Origin: Subtercola sp.
GTDB lineage: Bacteria > Actinomycetota > Actinomycetes > Actinomycetales > Microbacteriaceae
Length of the DNA stretch: 51,664 bases
Direction of reading: 5' to 3'
NCBI GenBank assembly: GCA_025463765.1
Contig: JAODBC010000028.1
Coordinates: 1-51,664 of the forward strand
Shown: positions 8,293 to 16,683 of the stretch, piece by piece
How positions within the stretch are numbered: position 1 is the first letter of the stretch
Layout of the letters: every line of letters begins with the position of its first letter
Translations under genes and position numbers: made by a program
Notes under the pieces: model-generated
The model's database searches: none
What the model was told of the DNA's origin: nothing
The model's input: the letters and a program-made list of their open reading frames with translations, nothing else

Positions 8293-9330
8293 TCAGAACC
8301 TTTCCTCTCTGCTGGCTCGGATAGGTTCGGGCTCGAGCGCCTCGGCGGCGCCTGCAGAGCCAGTGACGACCGCCGTGAGATCAGCGGTCTGCGCTTGTGG
8401 AACGTAGCGTCGTTCGCGCCGCAGCGCTCGTTCGAGGTAGTACTGCCCGATCGAGAGCACCGTGACGAACAACGCGTACCAGAAGGCCGCCACCATCAGC
8501 AGGGGAACGATGGTGTACGTACGGTTGTAGATCGTCTGCACCGAATAGAGCAGGTCGGGAACGGCGATGAAGGCGGCCAACGACGTTCCCTTCAGCAAGT
8601 TGATCGTGTCGTTGCTGATCGGCGGAACAGCGATCTTCAGCGCCTGAGGGAGCAAGACGCGAAAGAACGTGCGCCGGCGAGTCATGCCCAGTGCGGCGGC
8701 CGCTTCGCTCTGGCCGGCGGGAATCGCCAGCAACGCCGAACGGAAGATCTCCGAGGTGTAGGCCGCCTGCTGCAGACCGAACGCGAGCACCGCGGCCCAG
8801 AACCCGTTCACGATCTGCTGAGTGTCGGTCGTGAACCAGGCGGGCCCGAACGGAATGCCGAGCTGGATCTTCGGATAGATGATGGCGATGTTGAACCACA
8901 GAATCAACAGCACGAGCAGGGGAATCGAGCGGAAGAACCATACGTATAGGCCGCTGATTCCGCGTAGTACCGGGTTCTTCGACAGACGCATCGTGGCCAG
9001 CAGCAGCGCCACGACCAACGCCAGAACCATCGATAAGACGGTCAGCTTGAGAGTGTTCGCGATTCCTTCGAGCACCGACGGCGCAAAGAGGTACTTCGCC
9101 GCGACGTCGAGCTGAAGAGCGGGGCGCTGAATGAAATCGATGAACGCGACCACGAGGATGAGCAGAACGACCACCGCCACGATCACGCGGGTCGAGACGC
9201 CGCGCCGCGTGTGCGGCGTCGACCCCAATCGCAGCGCCCGTTCCCGCCAGGCGGCCACCGAGGAGTCGGTAGCCGCCTGGCGGGAGCCGGTCGTGCTGGC
9301 AGCGGGGGATGCTTCGGAGAGATTCTTCAT
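8293..9330 (-). CDS. Polar amino-acid ABC transporter, permease subunit
   Basis: A 345-aa HisM/GlnP-type permease. A 45-residue Ser/Ala-rich cytoplasmic N-terminal extension precedes a first TM helix (VIVAVVVLLILVVAFI). A core of about five more TM segments follows, including the ABC-ATPase contact loop EAAAALGMTRRRTFFRVLLP. The C-terminus also has about 40 extra polar residues. A single fused-size permease gene implies a homodimer. The first 90 bp of the gene contain a very strong inverted repeat (9242-9285) that would form in its mRNA just after the start. Only 8 bp separate it from the binding-protein gene. Confidence 0.92.
   Translation of the reverse strand: MKNLSEASPAASTTGSRQAATDSSVAAWRERALRLGSTPHTRRGVSTRVIVAVVVLLILVVAFIDFIQRPALQLDVAAKYLFAPSVLEGIANTLKLTVLSMVLALVVALLLATMRLSKNPVLRGISGLYVWFFRSIPLLVLLILWFNIAIIYPKIQLGIPFGPAWFTTDTQQIVNGFWAAVLAFGLQQAAYTSEIFRSALLAIPAGQSEAAAALGMTRRRTFFRVLLPQALKIAVPPISNDTINLLKGTSLAAFIAVPDLLYSVQTIYNRTYTIVPLLMVAAFWYALFVTVLSIGQYYLERALRRERRYVPQAQTADLTAVVTGSAGAAEALEPEPIRASREERF
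9242..9285. repeat. 44-nt near-perfect palindrome inside the permease coding region
   Basis: Arms 9242-9255 (TCCCGCCAGGCGGC) and 9272-9285 are exact reverse complements over 14 bp. After one C/A mismatch, ACCGA (9257-9261) pairs with TCGGT (9266-9270) around a GGAG loop. It lies 45-88 nt after the permease start codon and encodes part of an S-R-Q-A-A-T-D-S-S-V-A-A-W-R-E stretch. Confidence 0.9.
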
Positions 9331-9338
9331 GGTGAGCG

Positions 9339-10193
9339 TTACTTGGTGACCAATTCAGAGGTAGCCATCGACGACAGACCGGGAACGTCGTACTTGGCGA
9401 AGATCGACGCGTACGTTCCGTTCGCGATGAGGGCGTTCATGGCCGTGACGAGCTTCGGCCCGAGGTCGCTGCCCTTGGGTACGGCGAAGCCGATCTGAAC
9501 CTTCTGGTACTGCGGGCCGGTGATCTTCAGCTTGCCGGGAGTGGTCGAGTCTTCGTACTGCAGGCTGCCGACCGTGTTGGTCCACGTATTGGCCTGACCG
9601 CTGGTGGCGGCGAGTTCGGCGCTGGCGAAGTCGGGGAAGGTCATCACGTTGATCGGCTGCTTGCCGGCGCTCGTGCAGGTGGTCGACTGGGCATCCAGCG
9701 GAACGATCGGGCTCGACGACGCGACCGCCGCGACCGACAGACCGCACAGCGCATCCATACTGTTGTCGATGGTGAGCGTGCTGCTCGCCGGTACCGCGAA
9801 GGTGTAACTGTCATCCCACATCGTGGCGAAGTCGAACTTCAGCAAGCGCTCGGGTGTGACGTCGGCGCCCGGCACCGTCGCGTACTTTCCGCTCGAGAGG
9901 CCGAGCAGCGCGTTCTCGAAGGTGGTCGCTTCGTTCGTCACGGTGGCCCCCATCTGGCCGCCGGCGGCCGTCGACAGATCGGGCATGAACCCGACAAGGT
10001 TGTTCGAGTCGTCGATGTAGCTACCCGGGGCGGCACCGGTCTGCTGGGGAATCAGGAGGGCCTCGCCGCCCGAGGCTGCAGTGCTCGACGTGCTGTCGGC
10101 TGAGGTGGAGGAGGCGGCGCAGCCAGACATGACGAGTGTGGCGGCGGCGACGAAGGCAAGTGCAGAGATGTTACGGCGAGCTGTGGTTTTCAA
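9339..10193 (-). CDS. Polar amino-acid ABC transporter, substrate-binding lipoprotein
   Basis: A 284-aa family 3-type solute-binding protein. It has a signal peptide with a positively charged n-region (MKTTARR), a hydrophobic core and a lipobox V-M-S-G-C with Cys near residue 25, followed by a Ser/Thr-rich linker. The mature part has the FEN-LLGLSSGKYA and YQKVQIGFAVPKGSDLGPKLVTAMNALIANGTY segments typical of the fold. It heads the importer operon, with the permease 8 bp downstream. The ligand is not predictable from sequence alone. Confidence 0.9.
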   Translation of the reverse strand: MKTTARRNISALAFVAAATLVMSGCAASSTSADSTSSTAASGGEALLIPQQTGAAPGSYIDDSNNLVGFMPDLSTAAGGQMGATVTNEATTFENALLGLSSGKYATVPGADVTPERLLKFDFATMWDDSYTFAVPASSTLTIDNSMDALCGLSVAAVASSSPIVPLDAQSTTCTSAGKQPINVMTFPDFASAELAATSGQANTWTNTVGSLQYEDSTTPGKLKITGPQYQKVQIGFAVPKGSDLGPKLVTAMNALIANGTYASIFAKYDVPGLSSMATSELVTK

Positions 10194-10371
10194 GGTTCGT
10201 CCTAACGGAACTGTCGGGTTAAGTGGCGCTTGGTGCAGACAACGCTATGCGACTGAAATACCGATCTCGGAGTACAGTCGGACACTAAAAGCGCGACCCA
10301 GATGTTCAGTTGAACACAGTTCTCTCCTCGAATCACCTCGTGAAATGACGACGAAACACAGGGATTAAACG

Positions 10372-12000
10372 ATGGAAACAATAGGCCACCTGGTCGATCT
10401 GATCGGCACCATGGCGTCTCTCGTGCACGCCCCACAGGGCAGCGAGGTGACGGTCGGCTCGTGTTCGATCGTCGACGCCCAAGACGTGCACCAGCTTGCA
10501 ACAGACATCGACCGCGCCACCGACGTCGTCATTCTGCTGGGCGCCGACCCCCGTCGCATCCGGCAATTGGTGGGCAGAGTCGCGGCAACGGGTCCCTCGC
10601 TCATCATGGTGAAAGCCGACGCGGGTCTGCCGGATCAGTTCACCGGCATTCCGGTCGCGGTGGCGGTCGTGCATCCAGAGGTGGGATGGGGGCAGCTGCA
10701 CGGAATCGTGGACCGCGTCATCGTCGACGGACGAGTGCGCGAGCAGGCGAAGCGCGATGGCCTGAGTGTGGTGGGCAGCCACACCGACCTCTTCGGTCTG
10801 GCGAACACGCTCGCCGCGATGATGGATGGAATGGTGTCGATCGACGACCCGCAGAATCGAGTGATGGCCTTTTCACCGCTCGACGAGTCTGCCGACGATC
10901 TGCGTCGGCAGTGCATCATGGGGCGATCGGCGCCGCCGGAGCACGTCGAGCTGCTGCGCAAGCAGGGTGTGCTGAGCCGGCTGAGGCAATCGACCGAGGC
11001 ATTCGTACTTCCGGCGACCGAGACCGCCAAGGCGCGGCTGGCGGTAGGAATGCACGATGAGCTCACCAGCGAGTATCTCGGGGCGATCTGGGTGCAGCAG
11101 GGGGCTCGGCCGTTTCGGCCACGTGCCCGCCGCACCCTCGAGGCCGGGGGCATCATGGCCTCGCGGCTGATCGACCGCAGCCGGCGCATCCCGTCGCAGG
11201 AGTCTGAACTGCTGCAGCAGCTGCTGGGCCTGAAACAGGGCATCAATTCGTCAGAACAGCTGGTGGGCGCCCTGAACCTGCAAGCCAAACGCGGATGGAC
11301 GGTGGTGGGTTTCTCGTCGGCGTCGGCATCGGCGTCGGCATCGGCATCGATGGCGCCCGGCTCCGGTGCAGAGGTGCTGCCCCCGTCGTTCACGGCCACC
11401 TCACTCGGATCGCTCTCGCTGCAGGCCGTGGGGCTGCGCCCTTTGGCGCGCGTGGCGGCTGGCAATGATGCCCTGTATTGCGTCATTCCCGATGCACCGC
11501 CGGTCGACGCTGTGCGTCGCTGGGCGCAGACCTGCGTCAGCATGCTGAGCCGGCACACGGCCACCACGGTGCGAGCCGCGATCGGACCGGTGGCGGCGTC
11601 GTCGGCCGATCTAACGGAGTCGCGGGCGGCTGTCGACGACATTCTGCTCGCTGTGCATCGCAAGGCCAGCGACCAGGTCGTTTCCTACGAACAGTTCGAA
11701 ACGAACCTCACGCTGAACCGGGTCTTGCAAGCCCTCGTGAACAACGACCTGCTCGGCCCCCCGCGTCTCGCCGCTCTGCGGAGCCTGCCGCATTCCGACG
11801 GCGACGTTCTGCGCGCAACACTGCTGGTGTACTTCGAGACCAATGCAGACATCAGGCGGGGAGCCGAGTTTCTGCACGTTCACCCGAACACCCTGCGCCA
11901 GCGTTTACGACGTATCGAAGACGTGACGCAGCTGAGCCTGGCCAAGCCCGAAGAGCGCTTGCTTCTCGAATTGGAGGTGCGGGCCGGCGTCGCGGCGTAA
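10372..12000 (+). CDS. PucR-type transcriptional regulator
   Basis: A 542-aa regulator. The N-terminal half resembles the PucR ligand-sensing domain (DVVILLGADPRRIRQLV...VKADAGLPDQFTGIPVAVAVV). The C-terminus has the PucR/CdaR helix-turn-helix, visible as YFETNADIRRGAEFLHVHPN and then TLRQRLRRIEDVT. A Ser-Ala repeat (11317-11346) interrupts the middle. The start is ATG 10372, after a weak AGGG site. The gene is divergent from the amino-acid ABC/FMO cluster across a 178-bp gap, so it probably controls that import and oxidation pathway. PucR-family proteins usually respond to nitrogen compounds. Confidence 0.85.
   Translation: METIGHLVDLIGTMASLVHAPQGSEVTVGSCSIVDAQDVHQLATDIDRATDVVILLGADPRRIRQLVGRVAATGPSLIMVKADAGLPDQFTGIPVAVAVVHPEVGWGQLHGIVDRVIVDGRVREQAKRDGLSVVGSHTDLFGLANTLAAMMDGMVSIDDPQNRVMAFSPLDESADDLRRQCIMGRSAPPEHVELLRKQGVLSRLRQSTEAFVLPATETAKARLAVGMHDELTSEYLGAIWVQQGARPFRPRARRTLEAGGIMASRLIDRSRRIPSQESELLQQLLGLKQGINSSEQLVGALNLQAKRGWTVVGFSSASASASASASMAPGSGAEVLPPSFTATSLGSLSLQAVGLRPLARVAAGNDALYCVIPDAPPVDAVRRWAQTCVSMLSRHTATTVRAAIGPVAASSADLTESRAAVDDILLAVHRKASDQVVSYEQFETNLTLNRVLQALVNNDLLGPPRLAALRSLPHSDGDVLRATLLVYFETNADIRRGAEFLHVHPNTLRQRLRRIEDVTQLSLAKPEERLLLELEVRAGVAA
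11317..11346 (+). repeat. In-frame TCGGCR hexanucleotide microsatellite
   Basis: Five tandem TCGGCG/TCGGCA units encode a (Ser-Ala)n stretch between the sensory and GGDEF-like/HTH parts of the PucR-type regulator. Confidence 0.85.
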
Positions 12001-12062
12001 CAAACCGCATCGCTGCCGACCCACGTTATACGCTCGTCGAAAAGCGGAGGGGTGGGTGTGCG

Positions 12063-12545
12063 GTGACGACAGTACAGCCCGTAACTCTGCGCCTTGTCGT
12101 CGACGACTCGCTTCTCGGGGGAGAGGCGCTGCGCGTGCCTCGCCCGGTGGCGTGGGGGCTGGGGGTGACGCGCTGGGAGCCGAATCGCCAGGTCGGTGGC
12201 GCCGCGGGCATCACCGTCACGATCACCGGCTCTGGCGCAACGATTACGTCGATTGCTCCTGCCGCACTGCTGCTGAAGTTACGGCCGGGGTGCACGGCCG
12301 AGTTGAGGGTGGATGCCCGGGAAGACCGGTTTTCGCTGGTGCACGTATGCGGGCCCCACGACGTGGCCGAGCATCCGGAGCCGCAGGCGCACCGCGAGCA
12401 TCCAGAGCCGGAGCCGGTCGGCGAGCATCCGGAGCCGGAGACGGACCCGGAGCCGGACCCGGAGCCGGAGCCGGAGGCGGTCGGCGATCATCCGGATGCC
12501 GAGCCCGCGGCCGCGCCGTCGTCGATCAGCTGGGCGACGCGGTAG
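12063..12545 (+). CDS. Uncharacterised protein with a His-Pro-Glu-Pro repeat tail
   Basis: A 160-aa protein of unknown function. A compact N-terminal part (about residues 1-100) is predicted to be mostly beta strand (VTLRLVVDDSLLGGEALRV, then a GITVTITGSGATITSIAPAA segment). An acidic tail with recurring E-H-P-E-P and D-P-E-P units follows. GTG 12063 is preceded by GGAGGGG with 9-10 nt spacing, which supports translation. Its last 58 bp overlap the 3' end of the convergent Lrp gene. The tail resembles a cell-wall spanning or flexible linker, but no signal peptide or membrane segment is visible. I cannot assign a family. Confidence 0.55.
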   Translation: MTTVQPVTLRLVVDDSLLGGEALRVPRPVAWGLGVTRWEPNRQVGGAAGITVTITGSGATITSIAPAALLLKLRPGCTAELRVDAREDRFSLVHVCGPHDVAEHPEPQAHREHPEPEPVGEHPEPETDPEPDPEPEPEAVGDHPDAEPAAAPSSISWATR

Positions 12546-12991
12546 CCCACCAGCTCCCTCATCACGAGGCCTGTGTTCGTGCGCTCGACCCCGCCGATGC
12601 TGAGGATCTTGCCCGCGACCCGGTAGAGGTCGTCGGCGTCACGCGCCACGACGTGAACGAGCAAGTCGCTGACCCCGGTCAGGCCGTGCACTTCGAGCAC
12701 CTCGGGAATCTCGGCGAGGGCGGCACCGACGCGGTCGAGCTTGCTCTGCACTACCGTCGTGACGATGTAGGCGCGTAGCGGATAGCCGAGAAAGGCCGGG
12801 TCGATGCGGCGCTCGAACGAGCGCAAGACCTCCTGCTCGGCGTAGCGGGTGAGTCGTGCCCGAACGGTGTTGCGCGCGAGGCGTGTCTTCTCGGCGATGG
12901 CGAGAGTGGTTGCGTCGGGCTCGGCGATCAGCGCCTGGAGAAGCGCCGCATCCGTTGCGTCTGCACGAAGCTTCTGTCGCATATTGATCAC
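12488..12991 (-). CDS. Lrp/AsnC-family transcriptional regulator
   Basis: A 167-aa feast/famine regulator. The N-terminal helix-turn-helix is about residues 12-55 (DAALLQALIAEPDATTLAIA, EKTRLARNTVRARLTRYAE). A C-terminal RAM ligand-binding domain follows (LRAYIVTTVVQSKLDRVGAA...VLEVHGLTGVSDLLVHVVA). Starts at ATG 12991 or ATG 12982 are possible. It is divergent from a 2-oxoacid dehydrogenase E1 gene, with repeated operator-like sequence in the 120-bp gap. Lrp-family regulators next to E1-like genes are known for methionine/2-oxobutyrate catabolism, which suggests an amino-acid effector. Confidence 0.9.
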   Translation of the reverse strand: MINMRQKLRADATDAALLQALIAEPDATTLAIAEKTRLARNTVRARLTRYAEQEVLRSFERRIDPAFLGYPLRAYIVTTVVQSKLDRVGAALAEIPEVLEVHGLTGVSDLLVHVVARDADDLYRVAGKILSIGGVERTNTGLVMRELVGYRVAQLIDDGAAAGSASG

Positions 12992-13015
12992 CTTTCGCGT
13001 GAGTCATGCTGGCTC

Positions 13016-13069
13016 GATTGCGCATTCTGATCATATGGAATGCCACCGATTGCGCAAAGCGCACCGATG
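13016..13069. promoter_or_regulatory. Candidate Lrp/AsnC operators in the divergent promoter
   Basis: GATTGCGCA occurs twice as a direct repeat, at 13016-13024 and 13048-13056. The offset is 32 bp, about three helical turns. The second copy includes the palindrome TTGCGCAA (13050-13057), and its TGCGC pairs with GCGCA three bases further on. Placement between a regulator and its divergent target fits cooperative Lrp-type binding. Confidence 0.6.
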
Positions 13070-13111
13070 TGATCGACTCGGGGCGCCGAGCAACGAAATA
13101 GAGGTCGTTCC

Positions 13112-15478
13112 ATGAGTCAGACCGCCCCACCAGCCGCTAATGCGATCGTGCCGGTGAAAGCCGACACCGGGTACGGCGACCCGCAGCTCGACGCCATGGC
13201 CGCGATCGAGCGCAGGGTGCTGTGGCTGGCGACCTCGATGATCCACCACGCCAACCGGGTGCGCCAGAACACCTCGGGCATCAAGGTCGGCGGTCACCAG
13301 GCCTCGAGCGCCTCGATCAACACCATCATGACGTCGCTGTGGTTCGGTCAGCTGCGCGCTGAAGACCGGGTCTCGGTCAAGCCGCACGCCTCGCCCGTTC
13401 TGCACGCCATCAACTACCTGCTCGGTGAACTCGACGAGAAGTACCTCACGACACTGCGCGAGTTCGGTGGCCTGCAGAGCTACCCGAGCCGTGCGAAAGA
13501 CCCCGACCCCGTCGACTACTCCACGGGATCGGTGGGCATCGGGGCGACGGCGCCGATCTGGGGTGCGATCTCGCGCCGCTACGTCGAGGCGGTCACGGCG
13601 ACGCCGAACCGCGGCCGGCAGTATTCGCTCGTCGGTGACGCCGAGCTCGACGAGGGCGCAATCTGGGAGGCGCTGCTCGAACCGAGCGTGGCCGACCTCG
13701 GCGAGATCGTCTGGATCGTCGACCTCAACCGGCAGTCGCTCGACCGTGTGGTGCCGAACATCGCTGCCGGCAAAATCGAGCGGATGTTCGAGGCCGTCGG
13801 CTGGCAAGTGATACCGGTTCGCTTCGGTCGTCTGCTCGAGAGCCTGTTCGAACGCGAGGGCGGCGCGGCGCTGCGCGAGCGCATCGTCGAGATGTCGAAC
13901 GCCGAGTACCAGCGCCTGCTGCGCTGCACTGCGCGCGAGGTGCGTGACCGGCTGCCCGGCGCCGGCGGCGGGGCGAACGCTGCCACGATCTCGGCCCTGC
14001 TCGACACGATCGACGACGACACTCTGCTGCGCGCGCTGCGCAACCTGGGCGGCCACGACCTCGCGGCACTGCGCGCCGCTTACGCGCAGATCGACGACAC
14101 CAGACCGACCGTCATCATCGCCTACACGATCAAGGGGCACGGTCTGCCGACCGAGGGCCACCCGCAGAACCACTCGTCGCTGCTCACGCTCGAGCAGTAC
14201 CAGACGCTGGGCGAGAAACTCGGCGAGAGTCCAAATGCGCCGTGGCGGCGATTCGCGCCGGCGACCGCCGAGGGCGTTCTCTGCGCCGCGACGGCCGAGC
14301 GGCTCGCGCGCGAGCCGTCGCCGTCGGTCGCGCCGCCGACCGTGCCGACCGACTTCGGGCGCACCCCGCAGGGTACCGCGACCACGCAGGCCGCCCTCGG
14401 CCGGGCGCTGCTCGACCTCACTCGCGCCGCACCCGAGGCCGCGGGCCGCGTCGTGACGGTCAGCCCCGACGTGAGTTCGAGCACGAACCTCGCCGGCTGG
14501 CTGAACAAGGTCGGCGTCTGGTCGACAGAAGAGCGCCGCGACTGGTTCAGCGACGATGCCGAAACCATCATGCACTGGAGCGAGAAGCCCACCGGCCAGC
14601 ACATCGAGCTCGGCATCGCCGAGGTCAACCTGGTCAGCCTGATCGGCGAGCTCGGCGCGACCTGGAGCCGCTGGGGTCAGCCGCTCTTTCCCATCGGCGT
14701 GCTCTACGACCCGTTTGTCGAGCGGGCTCTCGAACCCTGGTCGTACGGCATCTATGCCGGCGGTCAGAGCATTCTGATCGGCACGCCCTCGGGCGTGACC
14801 CTCGCCGCCGAGGGCGGTGCACACCAGTCGATCAAGACCCCGTCGATCGGCCTCGAGCAGCCGAATTGCATCAGCTACGAGCCCGCGTTCGCGCTCGACG
14901 TCGAGTGGACCCTGCTCGCCGCCATGGCACAGCTGGGCCGCGAGGGCGGCAAATCGGCGTACCTCCGGCTCTCCACCAAGCCCGTGAATCAGCAGCTCGC
15001 GGCGATTCCGGCCGACCCGGCCGCGCGCGATCGCCGCCGTCGGCAGGTCGTCGCCGGCGGCTACCTGCTGCGTTCGGTCGCCCAGCCGGCGGCGACCATC
15101 GTGACGATGGGCGCCATGGTTCCGGATGCCCTGGCCGCAGCCGACCGTCTAGCCGCACTCGGCACGGCTGTCGACGTCGTCTGCGTCACGAGTCCCGGTC
15201 TGCTCTACGAGGCGCTGCAGGCCCGCAACGGTCAAGACACCACCGCATCGACCTGGATTCTCGACCAGATACTGCCGCATGAAAAGGCGGCGCCGCTCGT
15301 GACCGTTCTCGACGGGCATCCGCACACCCTCGCCTTCTTGGCGAGCGTGAACCAGGTCAAAAGCCGCAACCTCGGCGTCAGCCACTTCGGGCAGGCCGGC
15401 GGTGTCGAAGACGTGTACCGGTACCACGGCATCGACACCGACAGCATTGTGGGGGCCGTGCTCGACGTGATGGGCTGA
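13112..15478 (+). CDS. Homodimeric 2-oxoacid dehydrogenase E1 component (AceE/MdeB-like)
   Basis: A 788-aa thiamine-diphosphate enzyme of the AceE/transketolase type. It has the N-terminal AceE-like segment SSASINTIMTSLWFG, the metal/TPP site GDAELDEGAIWEA with N about 25 residues later (VDLNRQSL), TIKGHGLPTEGHPQNHSS, and a central Pyr domain with HIELGIAEVN. It also has the GTPSGVTLAAEGGAHQS and GLEQPNCISYEPAF segments. It is about 100 residues shorter than classical AceE (about 890-920 aa). With the divergent Lrp gene it resembles the mdeR/mdeB arrangement of Pseudomonas, where the E1-like enzyme prefers 2-oxobutyrate. The substrate is therefore probably a 2-oxoacid from amino-acid breakdown rather than bulk pyruvate. 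ATG 13112 follows a GAGG site. No E2/E3 genes are adjacent. Confidence 0.85.
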   Translation: MSQTAPPAANAIVPVKADTGYGDPQLDAMAAIERRVLWLATSMIHHANRVRQNTSGIKVGGHQASSASINTIMTSLWFGQLRAEDRVSVKPHASPVLHAINYLLGELDEKYLTTLREFGGLQSYPSRAKDPDPVDYSTGSVGIGATAPIWGAISRRYVEAVTATPNRGRQYSLVGDAELDEGAIWEALLEPSVADLGEIVWIVDLNRQSLDRVVPNIAAGKIERMFEAVGWQVIPVRFGRLLESLFEREGGAALRERIVEMSNAEYQRLLRCTAREVRDRLPGAGGGANAATISALLDTIDDDTLLRALRNLGGHDLAALRAAYAQIDDTRPTVIIAYTIKGHGLPTEGHPQNHSSLLTLEQYQTLGEKLGESPNAPWRRFAPATAEGVLCAATAERLAREPSPSVAPPTVPTDFGRTPQGTATTQAALGRALLDLTRAAPEAAGRVVTVSPDVSSSTNLAGWLNKVGVWSTEERRDWFSDDAETIMHWSEKPTGQHIELGIAEVNLVSLIGELGATWSRWGQPLFPIGVLYDPFVERALEPWSYGIYAGGQSILIGTPSGVTLAAEGGAHQSIKTPSIGLEQPNCISYEPAFALDVEWTLLAAMAQLGREGGKSAYLRLSTKPVNQQLAAIPADPAARDRRRRQVVAGGYLLRSVAQPAATIVTMGAMVPDALAAADRLAALGTAVDVVCVTSPGLLYEALQARNGQDTTASTWILDQILPHEKAAPLVTVLDGHPHTLAFLASVNQVKSRNLGVSHFGQAGGVEDVYRYHGIDTDSIVGAVLDVMG

Positions 15479-15527
15479 GCGCATCTCGGCAAGGACGTCG
15501 TCGTATCGAGTCGCTTCGGCCAGATAG

Positions 15528-15546
15528 TTAGGTTAGGCTAACCTGA
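15528..15546. promoter_or_regulatory. DtxR/IdeR iron box
   Basis: The 19-mer TTAGGTTAGGCTAACCTGA differs from the consensus TTAGGTTAGSCTAACCTAA at one position and is palindromic. It lies 42 bp upstream of the iron ABC operon start, so Fe(II)-loaded DtxR/IdeR should repress the operon in iron sufficiency. Confidence 0.93.
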
Positions 15547-15587
15547 CCTGGCGCCACAGCAGTGCGCCCCGATGAGGAGCACGATTC

Positions 15588-16670
15588 GTGAAAACCCCTT
15601 TGCCGACCATCCACTCACACGGTGCACGCCGCCGCCTCACCCTCCTTGCGACCACCATCGCCGCGGCCACGGCGCTCGTGCTGACGGGCTGCAGCTCGTC
15701 GCCGAGCGGCTCCGATGCGCAGAGCAGCGCGGCAGCGACCGGTGCGTCAGCGTCGGCCGACGCCTTTCCGGTGACGATATCGAGCGCGCTCGGTGCGACC
15801 ACTATCGAATCGCAGCCGACACGTGTCGCGGTCTGGGGCTGGTCGGCGCAAGACGCCGTGCTTGCTCTCGGGGTGGTTCCGGTCGCCATGCCGAAGATGA
15901 CCTACGGCGGAAACGCCGACGGCGTGCTGCCCTGGGATGCGATCGCCATCACCGACCTCGGCGGCCAGACCCCGATTCTGCTCGACGGTGGCGACACCGG
16001 CGAACCGCCCATCGAGCAGTTCGCCCAGGCGGCGCCCGATGTGATTCTCGCGCCGTACTCAGGCCTGACCCAAGAGCAGTACGACACGCTCAGCAAGATC
16101 GCCCCTGTCGTGGCCTACCCCGACGCGGTGTGGTCGACGTCGTGGCAAGACCAGCTGTCGATCGTCGGAAAGGCGCTCGGCAAGACGGCCGAAGCAGATG
16201 CGCTGCTCACCAAGACGAACGACCAGGTTTCGGCGCTCGCCGCCGCCAACCCGGTTCTCGCCGGAAAAAGCTTCGTCTATGGTGCGAACAACACGCCCGA
16301 CGTGCTGAACGTGTACACCGCGGGTGACCCGCGGGTGCAACTGCTGACGCAGCTCGGCATGACGGTCGCGCCCAGCGTGGCGACGGTCGACAACGGGTCG
16401 AGTGCCGGGAGCTACTTCTTTCCGGTCAGCTTCGAGAACGTGAACCAGCTCACCAGCGACGTTCTGGTCGCCTACTTCGACGACCAGGCGGCCGCCGACA
16501 CGTTTGCCGCCGACCCACTCGTCGCCGCCATGCCGGCGGTGCAGGCCGGCCGGTTCGCACCGATCGTGGGGCAGTCGTTCGTCATGGCGACCAGCGCGCC
16601 GAGCGTGCTGTCGATTCCGTGGATGCTCGACCAATACGTTCCCGAACTCGCCGCCGCGGCAGCGAAGTAA
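15588..16670 (+). CDS. Iron-siderophore ABC transporter, substrate-binding lipoprotein
   Basis: A 360-aa class III (FepB/FhuD-type) binding protein. The signal peptide ends in the lipobox V-L-T-G-C (Cys near residue 35) and is followed by a Ser/Ala-rich linker. The mature domain has the ESQPTRVAVWGWSAQDAVLALGVVPVAM, AAPDVILAP and LSKIAPVVAYP segments of the family, and a long backbone helix. The start is GTG 15588, with AGGAG about 10 bp upstream. It is the first gene of an iron-box-controlled operon with two permeases and an ATPase. Confidence 0.93.
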   Translation: MKTPLPTIHSHGARRRLTLLATTIAAATALVLTGCSSSPSGSDAQSSAAATGASASADAFPVTISSALGATTIESQPTRVAVWGWSAQDAVLALGVVPVAMPKMTYGGNADGVLPWDAIAITDLGGQTPILLDGGDTGEPPIEQFAQAAPDVILAPYSGLTQEQYDTLSKIAPVVAYPDAVWSTSWQDQLSIVGKALGKTAEADALLTKTNDQVSALAAANPVLAGKSFVYGANNTPDVLNVYTAGDPRVQLLTQLGMTVAPSVATVDNGSSAGSYFFPVSFENVNQLTSDVLVAYFDDQAAADTFAADPLVAAMPAVQAGRFAPIVGQSFVMATSAPSVLSIPWMLDQYVPELAAAAAK

Positions 16671-16683
16671 ACGGAGCCCGCTC

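Noticed and set aside
13031..14824. A 597-codon minus-strand open frame
   Set aside because: Fully antisense to the well-supported E1 gene, with low-complexity composition.
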